A stretch of 34,763 bases of DNA from an uncultured candidate division Zixibacteria bacterium (lineage in GTDB: Bacteria > Zixibacteria > MSB-5A5 > GN15 > PGXB01), in assembly GCA_937925655.1 (NCBI GenBank), contig CALAMC010000019.1, forward strand, positions 1 to 34,763. Reading direction: 5' to 3'. Made by a program: the position numbers and the translations under genes. A model generated the notes under the pieces. The model searched no databases. It worked only from the letters and a program-made list of their open reading frames with translations, and was not told the DNA's origin. Below are positions 25,115 to 32,966 of the stretch, one piece after another; within the stretch, counting starts at the first letter, position 1, and every line of letters starts with the position of its first letter.

Positions 25115-26173
25115 ATGCTTCTGACAATATTAGCCACTATTTTTGTCCTTGGAGTTCTGGTTTTTTTCCATGAACTCGGGCATTTTCTGGTCGCCAAATG
25201 GTCGGGCATCCGCGTCGAACGGTTTTCGCTGGGATTTCCGCCAACCATATTCAAGAAAAAAATTGGCAAGGATACCGAATACTGCATCGGGGCCATCCCC
25301 TTCGGCGGCTATGTGAAAATGGCCGGGGATAACCCGGTCGAAGGCGTCACTGGGGCACCCTGGGAATTCATGTCTAAACCCGTTTGGAAAAGAAGCCTGG
25401 TTGTTCTGGCCGGACCGTTAATTAACTACGTTCTGGCAGTGGTAATATTATTCGGTCTTTTTCTCTATCGCGGTTCCGAAAAGCAGGAAGTATTTGTTGG
25501 CGCCGTGGGGGAGAACAGCCCCGCCGCCCAGGCAGGTATAAATATCGGAGATAAGATAATAAGTATCAATGGGATAGAAGTTAAATCCTTTGAGGAAATG
25601 GCCACCATTATTTATGAAAAGGTCGAGGAGCCGGTTGAAATCAGCTGGATTAATATGTCTGCCTCTAAACCGGATACCATAACGGCTTCCGTAACTACAT
25701 ATAAAGACCGCATTCTGGGCATCAGCGGCGACAGCGTCACCGTCGGCAAAATCGGAGTCGGAAGCATGCTCGCCTATGAACCGATGGGATTTTTCCCCGC
25801 CTGGGGTGCCGCCATTGATCGTTCGCTGGAATACGCCAGATTAATCTTTGATTTCATCGGCGGCCTGTTCACCGGCAAATATAAGGCCTCGTCGATCGGA
25901 GGACCGATATTTATCGGCAAAGTGGCCGGGGCCACCGCCCGCGCCGGATTTGATATTCTGCTGGACTTCATGGCCCTGTTGTCGGTCAATCTGGCCATCT
26001 TAAATATTTTGCCAATACCGCTTTTCGATGGCAGTCATCTCCTGTTATTTTTAATAGAAAAAATCAAGGGGACGCCGGTCTCGACTAAAGTCCGGGTTTT
26101 TATCCAGCAGATTGGCATTGCCTTTGTCCTGCTTCTGGTCATTTTTGTAACATTTAACGATCTTACCCGTTGA
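25115..26173 (+). CDS. rseP: RseP-type site-2 intramembrane zinc metalloprotease
   Basis: 352 aa. The first helix carries the active-site HELGH (residues 19-23, after GVLVFF). Helices follow at ~98-117, ~280-300 and ~325-345, with one PDZ domain at ~120-200 (GENSPAAQAGINIGDKIISI). The second catalytic motif reads NILPIPLFDGSHLL, with the Asp retained; most family members have LDGG here. Family role: cleavage of single-span anti-sigma factors and of signal-peptide remnants in the inner membrane. The ATG directly follows the dxr stop, and GGAG lies just upstream. One PDZ rather than two suggests the Bacillus RasP/SpoIVFB-like short form rather than the E. coli form. Confidence 0.96.
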   Translation: MLLTILATIFVLGVLVFFHELGHFLVAKWSGIRVERFSLGFPPTIFKKKIGKDTEYCIGAIPFGGYVKMAGDNPVEGVTGAPWEFMSKPVWKRSLVVLAGPLINYVLAVVILFGLFLYRGSEKQEVFVGAVGENSPAAQAGINIGDKIISINGIEVKSFEEMATIIYEKVEEPVEISWINMSASKPDTITASVTTYKDRILGISGDSVTVGKIGVGSMLAYEPMGFFPAWGAAIDRSLEYARLIFDFIGGLFTGKYKASSIGGPIFIGKVAGATARAGFDILLDFMALLSVNLAILNILPIPLFDGSHLLLFLIEKIKGTPVSTKVRVFIQQIGIAFVLLLVIFVTFNDLTR

Positions 26174-26200
26174 TTTATTGTAGAAACTATTGCTTATAAT
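26170..26200 (+). promoter_or_regulatory. possible internal promoter before the first signal peptidase
   Basis: A perfect -10 TATAAT (26195-26200) with TTGATT (26170-26175) at a long 19-base spacer. Expected start is only ~15 bases before ATG 26222, which has no Shine-Dalgarno. The long spacer makes this weak. Confidence 0.3.
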
Positions 26201-26221
26201 GCTGGTTGACAAATCATAAGT

Positions 26222-26944
26222 ATGACCGACGACAAAAATAAAATGCAGGGTGACATTCTCGATTTTATCTGGGTCAATGCCAAGGCGCTGGGCTGGGCCA
26301 TTATCCTGGCGCTGATAATTAAAACCTCCATCGTCGAGGCCTACAAAGTCCCCACCGGTTCGATGGAAGATACCATCCTCGTGGGTGATTTCATTCTGGC
26401 CAATAAATTCATCTATGGGGCCCGGTTGCCGGTCGTGGACTGGAAACTCCCGGCCCTTGATGAAATCGAACCCGGCGACGTCATTATTTTCAAATATCCT
26501 CTCGACCAAAATATCAATTATATAAAAAGATGTGTCGCTCTGCCGGGCGACATTGTGGAAATTCGGGACAAAGTCCTTTATGTGAACGGGCAGGTATATC
26601 CCGATCCGCCCGATTCCAAATACGCCGATGCTTCTATAAAGAAACGGCCCTATGGCAATCTCGACAGCCGGGACAACTGGGGGCCGCACCGGGTTCCGGA
26701 AAATTGCTATTTTATGATGGGTGACAACCGCGATTATTCCGCCGATTCCCGATACTGGGGGTTTGTGCCCCGTGAATTGATTCTGGGCGAAGCCATGCTC
26801 ATCCATTGGTCGTGGAAACCCGACGATCATTCGCCGCAGGCCAGTATCGATGATCCTCTTTCGGTACCGAAGTTGTTCGTTTATAATATCGTGCACTTTT
26901 TCGAACGCGTTCGCTGGAACCGGTTGCTGAACCCGGTTTCATGA
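26222..26944 (+). CDS. lepB: signal peptidase I (first of two tandem copies)
   Basis: 240 aa. It has one N-terminal helix (~22-38, ALGWAIILALIIKTSIVEA) and no second helix. The catalytic serine is Ser47 in VPTGSMEDT, and the general-base lysine is Lys102 in YIKRCVALPGD. Box E is GDNRDYSADSRYWG. It removes signal peptides from exported pre-proteins at the outer face of the inner membrane. The insertion KKRPYGNLDSRDNWGPHRVP between boxes D and E is shared with the next gene. It is separated from rseP by 48 bases. The ~240-aa length is nearer to the Gram-positive/short form than to E. coli LepB. Confidence 0.97.
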   Translation: MTDDKNKMQGDILDFIWVNAKALGWAIILALIIKTSIVEAYKVPTGSMEDTILVGDFILANKFIYGARLPVVDWKLPALDEIEPGDVIIFKYPLDQNINYIKRCVALPGDIVEIRDKVLYVNGQVYPDPPDSKYADASIKKRPYGNLDSRDNWGPHRVPENCYFMMGDNRDYSADSRYWGFVPRELILGEAMLIHWSWKPDDHSPQASIDDPLSVPKLFVYNIVHFFERVRWNRLLNPVS

Positions 26945-27020
26945 TTTTAAAGGTTATCCCGTTTACGACAAATCTTAAATATTGCTCGCCCGGTCGAATT
27001 GTTTTATTTTGGGGTCACTT

Positions 27021-27767
27021 ATGACAGCCAGAGGAAAAAGCAAAAATAAACTCCAGCCAAGGCAGAAAGAAACTTCGGTGGCCGATACGGTCTGGGAAAA
27101 TGTCAAGACGCTGTTGATCGCCGTCGTTCTGGCGGTCATTATCAAGACGTCGTTGATCGAGGCATATAAAATTCCCTCCGAATCTATGAGGGATACTCTT
27201 CTGGTCGGTGATTTCCTGGCCGCCAATAAATTTATCTATGGAGCGCAATTACCGTTTATCGGTTATCGCCTGCCCGCCATCAGCGACCCGAAACAGGGCG
27301 ATGTGATCATATTCCGATGGCCCGTCGACCGCCGCACCAATTATATCAAACGCTGTGTTGCCGTACCGGGGCAAACGGTGGAAATAATCGATAAGGTTTT
27401 GTACGTTGACGGTGTCAAATTCCCCGACCCGGAATTTGGCCGCTATGAAAACCCCGTCATCAAAAAGCGGCCGGCCTCGGGCAATGATACCCCCGACAAT
27501 TTCGGGCCATACCGATTGGGAACGGATTATTACTTTATGATGGGCGACAACCGCGACAATTCTCTCGATTCCCGCTTCTGGGGTCCGGTGCATCGCGATT
27601 TGATTCAGGGTGAAGCCATGATTATTCACTGGTCCTGGGAACCGGACAGCGAATCCCCCGACGCCGAATTGAGCGAGCCGCTTTCGGTTCCGCGCATGTT
27701 CGTTTACAATATTGTCCATTTTTTTGAGCGGGTCCGCTGGAATCGCATCGGCCGTATTATCAGGTAA
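27021..27767 (+). CDS. lepB: signal peptidase I (second of two tandem copies)
   Basis: 248 aa from ATG 27021; the frame is open to TTG 26982 but without support. A Lys/Arg-rich N-terminus is followed by one helix (~30-46, KTLLIAVVLAVIIKTSL). Catalytic Ser55 is in IPSESMRDT and Lys110 is in YIKRCVAVPGQ; box E is GDNRDNSLDSRFWG. It is about half-identical to its neighbour, including the unusual C-terminal SVPxxFVYNIVHFFERVRWNR shared by both, so the pair arose by tandem duplication. Different residues next to the nucleophile (TGSM versus SESM) suggest different substrate preferences, for example bulk Sec substrates versus particular envelope proteins. Confidence 0.96.
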   Translation: MTARGKSKNKLQPRQKETSVADTVWENVKTLLIAVVLAVIIKTSLIEAYKIPSESMRDTLLVGDFLAANKFIYGAQLPFIGYRLPAISDPKQGDVIIFRWPVDRRTNYIKRCVAVPGQTVEIIDKVLYVDGVKFPDPEFGRYENPVIKKRPASGNDTPDNFGPYRLGTDYYFMMGDNRDNSLDSRFWGPVHRDLIQGEAMIIHWSWEPDSESPDAELSEPLSVPRMFVYNIVHFFERVRWNRIGRIIR

Positions 27768-27799
27768 TTCCAATTGACGACTATAAAAACAAATGCCGC

Positions 27800-29836
27800 A
27801 TGAGCCCTTTCTATTCGAGCGAACTGACTGAAAAAACTGTCAAATGGCTTTTGATCGGGGCCATTGCGATTCTTGGCGTCCTGCGTTTCATTTCCCTCGA
27901 TATTGACCCCCCTTATTTCTTCGCCGGAATCACGCAGGCCCATCTGACCGATCCCTACCATTTAACCTATCACGCCCGCAGTGCCGTGCTGTTCGACGAA
28001 TGGACTCCTTTTGATTATCACCGATGGGATGTATTTAAAAATTCACTTGTTTCCGGAACGGCTTATTTGCTTTTCTCGGTCTTCGGTGTATCACGAATTA
28101 CCGCCAATCTGACCGGACTGCTTCTGAATTCCCTCGGGCTGGTATTTATTTTTTGGGGTGTCCGACGCCATCGCCCGTTGAACGAAACGCTTCTGGGCAC
28201 CTTTCTGGCTCTGCTCTCGGCGATGCTTATGTTTTATGGACGACTCCCGTTTCTGGAAAACGGTCTGATTTTCTGGTCCGGATTGATTTATTTCCTTTTT
28301 GCACGGTACCATGATCGCCGCTGGGTTCACATTGCCGTCGGATGTCTGATCGCTCTGGCGGCATTCTCCGGAAAACTATTCGGCTTCATATTAATCGTCC
28401 CTGTCATAGTTACGTACTATTTCATCTACCGAAAAAGATTTGCCGCGCCGTCGGCCCGGACACTTCTGGGAATGGCGGCCGGTTCATTGCTTTATATCGT
28501 TGCCTTTTATGCCGGCGATTATCAAACCATGCTGTCGTACTATCGCGAGCAAACAACCGGGATGTACGGCACGCCGACGGGATTTACATCTCTGTATGGC
28601 TTTTTCATGAATTTGATAACCTATGGCGGCGAATCGGGCTTTTTCCGGCTGTCGCCGTTTTTTATTACATTGGGCGCTCTTGGCTCCATTTTACTTTTGC
28701 TCCGGCATGCGGAATACGGCAAATTCCGCGAAGAAAATATCCCTGCCGTTTTCATGCTTTCATGGCTTCTGATGGGCATCCTTTTGCTCTCACCGTTTAC
28801 ATACCGGCCATTGCGATACACTCTTTTTCTGTTTATACCGCTGTCGGCCATAAGCGCCCGCGCCGTGGCGATGCTGTTTGGAAAATTGCGGGTTTCTCCG
28901 GAGAAAATCCTTCTTACGACACCGGTCGTTTTTATAATCATCCTGTATCTTGCCATGCAGATAAAAATGACTACCGTCCCCGGCGGTCAGGCGCTTGCCA
29001 CGGCCGAACGCTTTTTATTCCCGGGTATCCTGATAGCCATGGGCGTGACCGCCGTCTTGTTGTTGGCTCTGTACAAATTCTCCGATCGATACAAGTCGAT
29101 AATAATATCGGCCATTACCGTCGTCTTGCTGGCGGCGACCATTATTTTTCAGGGACGGCTGATCTATCGCGGCCTGTCCGAGCCGGGACCGTATCTTCGC
29201 GATATCGGCCGGGAAGTGGCCCAAATTACCGGACCCGATGCCATTCTGACGGGACCTTATGCTCCCGCCTTTACTATCGATAACAACCTGAAGGCGGTAA
29301 TTTATGTTTTCGGTCTGCCCGACGTCGAACACGACCTGTTCGATAAATTCCCCATTACGCATCTGGCCGCCGATTACAGCAACTGGCAGGCGGCCCTTCG
29401 GACGCATCCCTCCCTTGCCGATGCCTTACGGCTCAATCGCTTTCGCATCCGTGACGGCACCGTGGATTTGTACCGCATTCCCGGAGCGAATACGCCGTTG
29501 ACCGATTTCGAGCGGTTTGTACGGGATTTCGAGGCACAATATTACGATTCGGTTTTGCACTATAACACGGAATTTTGTGAAACCTACAAGGAAAATCTGG
29601 CGGGGCAGTTTAATTTAATTATTAACCACCTTGCCTTCGGAAAGACCGAACATGCCCTGAAAGGGCTGGAAACACTGGCGGCTTTATACCCCGATAATTA
29701 TCGTGTCACCGCCTTTGCGTCCCAATGCTATAAAGTCCTGGCCGGGCAGTTGAACAAACCGGAATATGACACGTTAGGCGAATCCTTTTTCGAGCGATCC
29801 CTGAAAATAAATCCGAGCCTGAAACGGGTCCGGTAA
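27800..29836 (+). CDS. GT-C-like polytopic membrane protein with C-terminal TPR-like region
   Basis: 678 aa with roughly 11 hydrophobic helices to ~residue 450, then a soluble region of ~220 residues. The first loop after helix 1 carries DIDPPYFFAGITQAH, in the location where GT-C enzymes such as PMT/ArnT place acidic catalytic residues, followed by SRITANLTGLLLNSLGLVFI, like the 'R-x-x-S/A-x-x-x-G' segment of that class. A lipid-linked sugar transferase is the best guess but is not proven. The last ~110 residues, with LAFGKTEHALKGLETLAALY and SFFERSLKINPSLK, look like tetratricopeptide repeats. The combination echoes the membrane protein at 10025-12124. It converges with the VanY-type gene with only 4 bases between stops and no terminator. 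Confidence 0.8.
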   Translation: MSPFYSSELTEKTVKWLLIGAIAILGVLRFISLDIDPPYFFAGITQAHLTDPYHLTYHARSAVLFDEWTPFDYHRWDVFKNSLVSGTAYLLFSVFGVSRITANLTGLLLNSLGLVFIFWGVRRHRPLNETLLGTFLALLSAMLMFYGRLPFLENGLIFWSGLIYFLFARYHDRRWVHIAVGCLIALAAFSGKLFGFILIVPVIVTYYFIYRKRFAAPSARTLLGMAAGSLLYIVAFYAGDYQTMLSYYREQTTGMYGTPTGFTSLYGFFMNLITYGGESGFFRLSPFFITLGALGSILLLLRHAEYGKFREENIPAVFMLSWLLMGILLLSPFTYRPLRYTLFLFIPLSAISARAVAMLFGKLRVSPEKILLTTPVVFIIILYLAMQIKMTTVPGGQALATAERFLFPGILIAMGVTAVLLLALYKFSDRYKSIIISAITVVLLAATIIFQGRLIYRGLSEPGPYLRDIGREVAQITGPDAILTGPYAPAFTIDNNLKAVIYVFGLPDVEHDLFDKFPITHLAADYSNWQAALRTHPSLADALRLNRFRIRDGTVDLYRIPGANTPLTDFERFVRDFEAQYYDSVLHYNTEFCETYKENLAGQFNLIINHLAFGKTEHALKGLETLAALYPDNYRVTAFASQCYKVLAGQLNKPEYDTLGESFFERSLKINPSLKRVR

Positions 29837-29840
29837 TCGA

Positions 29841-30419
29841 CTATTCGATTCCTTTATAGTACCAGTGCCACGGCTCCCACCGAATCTGTCCGGCTGAATC
29901 ATTCGGGAAGCTTTCGATAAAACCGAATTGTGCGGCGTTTGCTTTGAGCCAGCCATAGGCCTTACTTTTCCCGAATTGACCTTTGTCCCCGACCAGGTCA
30001 AAGGCCCGGCCGGTGTGGTGCTCACTGAAACCGGGAGGAGCTATTTTCCGGGCAACTCGTTCAAAAGCAGTGCCATCGGCCATGTATTTTTTATACAAGC
30101 CGGTCTGATAGGCAAGGGAACGATAGCCGGACTTGACTTTGAAAAAGATTGAATCGACGGCGGCCTTTCGGGCCATTTTAACAAAGGCCTGTCCGGCTTC
30201 TTTTTTGACGTATATGCTAAAGCCGTTGAAGCACAAATCCGCCGGCAGACGCATGAAATCACCGGAGCGGGGAATCAGGGCGGTATCAATGGCCCGGTCG
30301 CACCACCACGAAGGAACTTCATAAAAAACGGTATCGATTCGCACCCTATGCGGGCAGTCACCGGCGTATGCCAGACTGGCCGATAGATACAACCCAAGTA
30401 TTAAAATAGTACCCTTCAT
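29841..30419 (-). CDS. VanY-type D-alanyl-D-alanine carboxypeptidase (zinc)
   Basis: 192 aa from ATG 30419, which overlaps the upstream stop as TGATG (coupled translation). Signal peptide ~1-19 (ILILGLYLSASLAYAG), so it acts in the periplasm. The LAS/VanY signature is complete: S-x-H-x-x-G-x-A-x-D at Ser132, His134, Gly137, Ala139 and Asp141, and Glu182 and His185 in EPWHWY supply the catalytic base and the third zinc ligand. SGYRS at ~98-101 is the conserved substrate loop. It trims the terminal D-Ala of peptidoglycan peptides (or acts as an endopeptidase). Vancomycin resistance should not be assumed: there are no van regulatory or ligase genes nearby. Confidence 0.94.
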   Translation of the reverse strand: MKGTILILGLYLSASLAYAGDCPHRVRIDTVFYEVPSWWCDRAIDTALIPRSGDFMRLPADLCFNGFSIYVKKEAGQAFVKMARKAAVDSIFFKVKSGYRSLAYQTGLYKKYMADGTAFERVARKIAPPGFSEHHTGRAFDLVGDKGQFGKSKAYGWLKANAAQFGFIESFPNDSAGQIRWEPWHWYYKGIE

Positions 30420-30895
30420 CAACCGGCGTAATGTAAGCCGCTGTTAGTCGATGTCAAAATGTTTTTGTCGGAATTTATGGCGGCAGCCACCACCTCGGCG
30501 ATAAACAGAATGTGATTACCGACCTCAAGCCTGTTTATTACTTTGCAGTCGAGATATCCGGCCGCGCCGTTTAATACCGGGGAACCGGTTGTCGGAGTGT
30601 CGGTAAGTGTAATACCGTCGAGTTTTTTATAACCCGATTCGGCCGGGCCATAGAAAGTCTTGGCAAATTCCTTCTGTCCTTCGGAAATCAGATTGACTGC
30701 GAAGACGCCCGATTCGGTTATCAGTCGCGACGATTGATGTTTATTCTTGACCGCCAGCGCGATTAGCGGCGGCTCGGAACTCACCTGCGTTAGCCAGCTG
30801 GCAGTGAAGGCATTACCCGTCTGGCCTCGCCCCATGGTGACGATATAGACTCCGTACTCGAGTTTCTTCAAAACTTTTTCGACATCACGATTCAT
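30419..30895 (-). CDS. flavin reductase-like (FMN-binding split-barrel) protein
   Basis: 158 aa, ATG 30895 with AAGGAG upstream. It matches the flavin-reductase-like family (PF01613): an N-terminal LEYGVYIVTMGRGQTGNAFT, then ASWLTQVSSEPPLIALAVKN and FAVNLISEGQKEFAKTFYG, the FMN phosphate and isoalloxazine contacts, and GYLDCKVINRLEVGNHILFI near the end. Such proteins reduce flavin using NAD(P)H or act as small electron-transfer subunits. No partner monooxygenase or rubredoxin is nearby, so the reaction is open. Coupled to the VanY-type gene by a one-base overlap, which looks like a positional rather than a functional pairing. Confidence 0.92.
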   Translation of the reverse strand: MNRDVEKVLKKLEYGVYIVTMGRGQTGNAFTASWLTQVSSEPPLIALAVKNKHQSSRLITESGVFAVNLISEGQKEFAKTFYGPAESGYKKLDGITLTDTPTTGSPVLNGAAGYLDCKVINRLEVGNHILFIAEVVAAAINSDKNILTSTNSGLHYAG

Positions 30896-31050
30896 GGCTT
30901 TCTCCTTAGTTTGCCTTATGCATCTTTTTCAATGACGATTTATATCCATAAACCGTGATGGGACTATTATGTTCCTGTGACAAAAATGTCGCCGGTCGCC
31001 GGGATATAAACGGCTTCGGATTTCCTGGCGGACTACTCTCGAAAGCGGCA

Positions 31051-31512
31051 TCACTTACGAATATTCATGCGATAAACAATTTCGTTATTTTTCATTTCGC
31101 CTGTTGCGGCAAAGCCGAGACCGGTGGCCATGTTGATAACCTTCTGATTGTCGGGAAGACAGGATATGCCAAGAACCCGGCAATTAATCAGTTTATGCCG
31201 AACCAATTCGATGACGGCGATGATGGCCCCTTTGGCGTGGCCCAGGCCCTGATGCTTTTTATCTATGATCGCGCCCGACAACCAGTAATCATCGGTGCTG
31301 CCCGGATCGTAGATAATCATGATAAAGCCGATCGGCTGGTTTTCGTAGTACACCGCTTTGGGCATATACGTGTACTGCGGGCCGTCAATGCGCAAAAAAG
31401 CCCGTGCCAGAGACTCGGCCGCGGACGGACCAAGGTCTTCCTGACCGGGACCGACCTCGAGCCCCAGCACGGCCTCGAAATTATCTTTTGTGATATCGCG
31501 TAACGTTATCAT
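31051..31512 (-). CDS. GNAT family N-acetyltransferase, polyamine-acetyltransferase-like
   Basis: 153 aa with the complete GNAT order: N-terminal ITLRDITKDNFEAVLGLEV, a central beta-strand pair (AVYYENQPIGFIMIIYDP), and the acetyl-CoA motif A region DKKHQGLGHAKGAIIAVIEL (the usual Q-x-x-G-x-G/A is QGLGHA), then SCLPDNQKVINMATGLGFAA. The opening 'DITKDNFEAVLGLEVGPGQE' and DDYWLSGAIIDKKHQG resemble SpeG/BltD spermidine acetyltransferases, so a small amine substrate is a reasonable guess, not a firm one. The ribosome site is GGGAAGG. It is separated by 155 bases from the flavin reductase gene. Confidence 0.9.
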   Translation of the reverse strand: MITLRDITKDNFEAVLGLEVGPGQEDLGPSAAESLARAFLRIDGPQYTYMPKAVYYENQPIGFIMIIYDPGSTDDYWLSGAIIDKKHQGLGHAKGAIIAVIELVRHKLINCRVLGISCLPDNQKVINMATGLGFAATGEMKNNEIVYRMNIRK

Positions 31513-31613
31513 GGCCCTTCCCCGGAAGTATTATACCCTCAAATGTATATTAGGTTCGTGCGGTCGGTGTGTCAAAGACAATGTCGTCCCCGGATGCGGG
31601 CAATTGCCGTCCG

Positions 31614-31650
31614 AAAAAAATTCGGCGGGAGAACTTTAACTCTCCCGCCG
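31614..31650 (-). terminator. intrinsic terminator of the orphan unit
   Basis: Perfect 10-bp stem CGGCGGGAGA / TCTCCCGCCG around an 8-base loop, followed on the minus strand by AA and seven T. It would also stop transcription from queG, which has no terminator of its own. Confidence 0.92.
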
Positions 31651-31904
31651 TTACTGCCGATATTCCGGTATTTTGCCTACGGACGGTGCGGTGTAATGTC
31701 GTCGTAAAGCGCAATACTGAAATCATAGAACATCAGGCAGCGAAAATTTTACGCGGCCGGACAGGCCGGTCGCACGCTAACCACAACCGTTTCCGGCGCC
31801 TGAAGGAATCGTGCTCCGATATAAAATTTGTTTTACATCTCTTATCTTTGCAGACGGGTAATGTCGAGCAGAACCAATGCAAGTATCCCGCAATCTGTTT
31901 ATGC
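31614..31904 (-). ncRNA. orphan transcription unit, candidate novel small RNA or small-protein mRNA
   Basis: A perfect consensus promoter (31911-31939, minus strand) fires into ~290 nt ended by a strong intrinsic terminator (31614-31650). No gene of recognisable family lies between. The RNA could form several helices: GCG-CCGG with CCGG-CGC hairpin at 31752-31772, and TCAGGC (31804-31799) with GCCTGA (31738-31733) enclosing it. The longest minus-strand frame that has an ATG in the second half is an 18-codon one (MFYDFSIALYDDITPHRP, ~31735-31679) without a Shine-Dalgarno. It does not look like 6S, tmRNA, RNase P or SRP RNA by their conserved motifs. The start assumes initiation 7 bases past the -10. 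Confidence 0.5.
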
Positions 31905-31910
31905 GCTTCT

Positions 31911-31939
31911 ATTATACATTATGTCCCCCGAATTGTCAA
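31911..31939 (-). promoter_or_regulatory. perfect consensus sigma-70 promoter
   Basis: Minus strand TTGACA (31939-31934), exactly 17 bases, TATAAT (31916-31911). All 12 hexamer positions match. It lies 40 bases after the queG stop and points away from queG, so it serves the orphan unit rather than any annotated gene. Confidence 0.9.
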
Positions 31940-31978
31940 GTATTGTCAGTGCGGGATCATTCGTATTCTTGACGGGGG

Positions 31979-32893
31979 TCACTCAAGGGCCCGGCGGTTC
32001 TTTTTCAGGCCTTCCAGACCGGCCCGCGACAGGGGGGTCCCCCCTAACAAGGCGTTGAACCGGTCGGGATCCAATTCGTCGATTTTATCCTCTTCAATCA
32101 AGGCCATATTTTTATTCGGCGCAAGTGCGGGCAATTCTCCGGGTCTCCGAAACCGGTTGAAAGGGCAGACGTCAAGACATATATCACACCCGAAAACCCA
32201 GCCGTCTATTCGACCGGCAATCTTTTCGGGAATTTCGGCGGCCTTTGATTCAATCGTCCAGTAGCTAATGCAACGGGTGGCGTCGAGGCGATATGGCTCA
32301 AAGAGCGCTCCCGTCGGGCAGGCTTCGACACATCGGCGGCAATGGCCGCAGTGATCTATGCCGGGCCGATCATAAGCATCGACTTCTTCGGTAATTATAA
32401 GACTGCCCAACAAAAGCCAGCTTCCGAATGTTCGCGAGACAAGATTGGTATGTTTACCCTGCCAGCCCAGCCCGGCCTTCTGTGCCCAGTACTTATCCAT
32501 AAATGGTGCCGTATCGACACAGATTCGCCCCCCAAGTCCCGGCGAATGTTCTTTTAAAAAGGCCCGCAGACTCTTGAGCAATTTGCGAAGAACTTGATGA
32601 TAATCCTTCCGCTTTGCATAGCGAGCCACTTTAAAACGCCTCGCGGGTCGGCGCGGCTCATCCTGCCAGTAATTGATGCCGATGACAATTATCGATTTGG
32701 CGCCGGGCAGTAACTTGCGCGGGTCGAAGCGTTGCGATTGATATTTATACAGATAGTCCATTTCCCCGGCATAACCCGCGTCCAGCCAGGTTAAAAATTC
32801 ATGGCGCCGCTCCACCGTGGCGGGTCGGACCAATCCGACCGCATCGGCACCCAATTCGCGTGCGATTTTTTTTATCAGGTTCGCTGAAATCAT
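31979..32893 (-). CDS. queG: epoxyqueuosine reductase
   Basis: 304 aa. It reduces epoxyqueuosine to queuosine in tRNA (wobble position 34), using cobalamin and two [4Fe-4S] clusters. The DUF1730 half is intact (SIIVIGINYWQDEP, VDTAPFMDKYWAQKAGLGWQ), with Asp127 in the position of the catalytic Asp. Ferredoxin-like Cys182, 185, 188, 192 plus Cys208, 236, 239 and 243 give the two-cluster set, followed by CPFNR. It lacks the C-terminal HEAT-like extension of E. coli QueG (379 aa), as many bacterial homologues do. The start codon directly follows the T-tract of an upstream terminator and has no Shine-Dalgarno. No other queuosine gene is in the window. Confidence 0.95.
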   Translation of the reverse strand: MISANLIKKIARELGADAVGLVRPATVERRHEFLTWLDAGYAGEMDYLYKYQSQRFDPRKLLPGAKSIIVIGINYWQDEPRRPARRFKVARYAKRKDYHQVLRKLLKSLRAFLKEHSPGLGGRICVDTAPFMDKYWAQKAGLGWQGKHTNLVSRTFGSWLLLGSLIITEEVDAYDRPGIDHCGHCRRCVEACPTGALFEPYRLDATRCISYWTIESKAAEIPEKIAGRIDGWVFGCDICLDVCPFNRFRRPGELPALAPNKNMALIEEDKIDELDPDRFNALLGGTPLSRAGLEGLKKNRRALE

Positions 32894-32944
32894 AAAAACA
32901 GGCCCGGCTTGTTATTGGACACCATAATAACATATCCGGGCCTG
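32894..32944 (-). terminator. intrinsic terminator abutting the queG start codon
   Basis: Minus strand: 9-bp stem CAGGCCCGG / CCGGGCCTG, with an inner GTTATT / AATAAC stem, followed by TTTTT. The T-tract touches the queG ATG (32893). It probably ends the sugar-dehydrogenase transcript; it could also be a leader attenuator for queG. Confidence 0.75.
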
Positions 32945-32966
32945 CTCGGCAATCGCCGGTTTGAAT

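Noticed and set aside
29841..30419. Vancomycin resistance gene vanY
   Set aside because: The enzyme class fits, but no van ligase or regulatory genes are near; a cell-wall housekeeping D,D-carboxypeptidase is simpler.
31569..32264. 231-codon plus-strand frame crossing the orphan unit and the queG end
   Set aside because: Half of it is antisense to queG, it has no ribosome site, and the terminator on the opposite strand lies inside its start. The composition is not coding-like.
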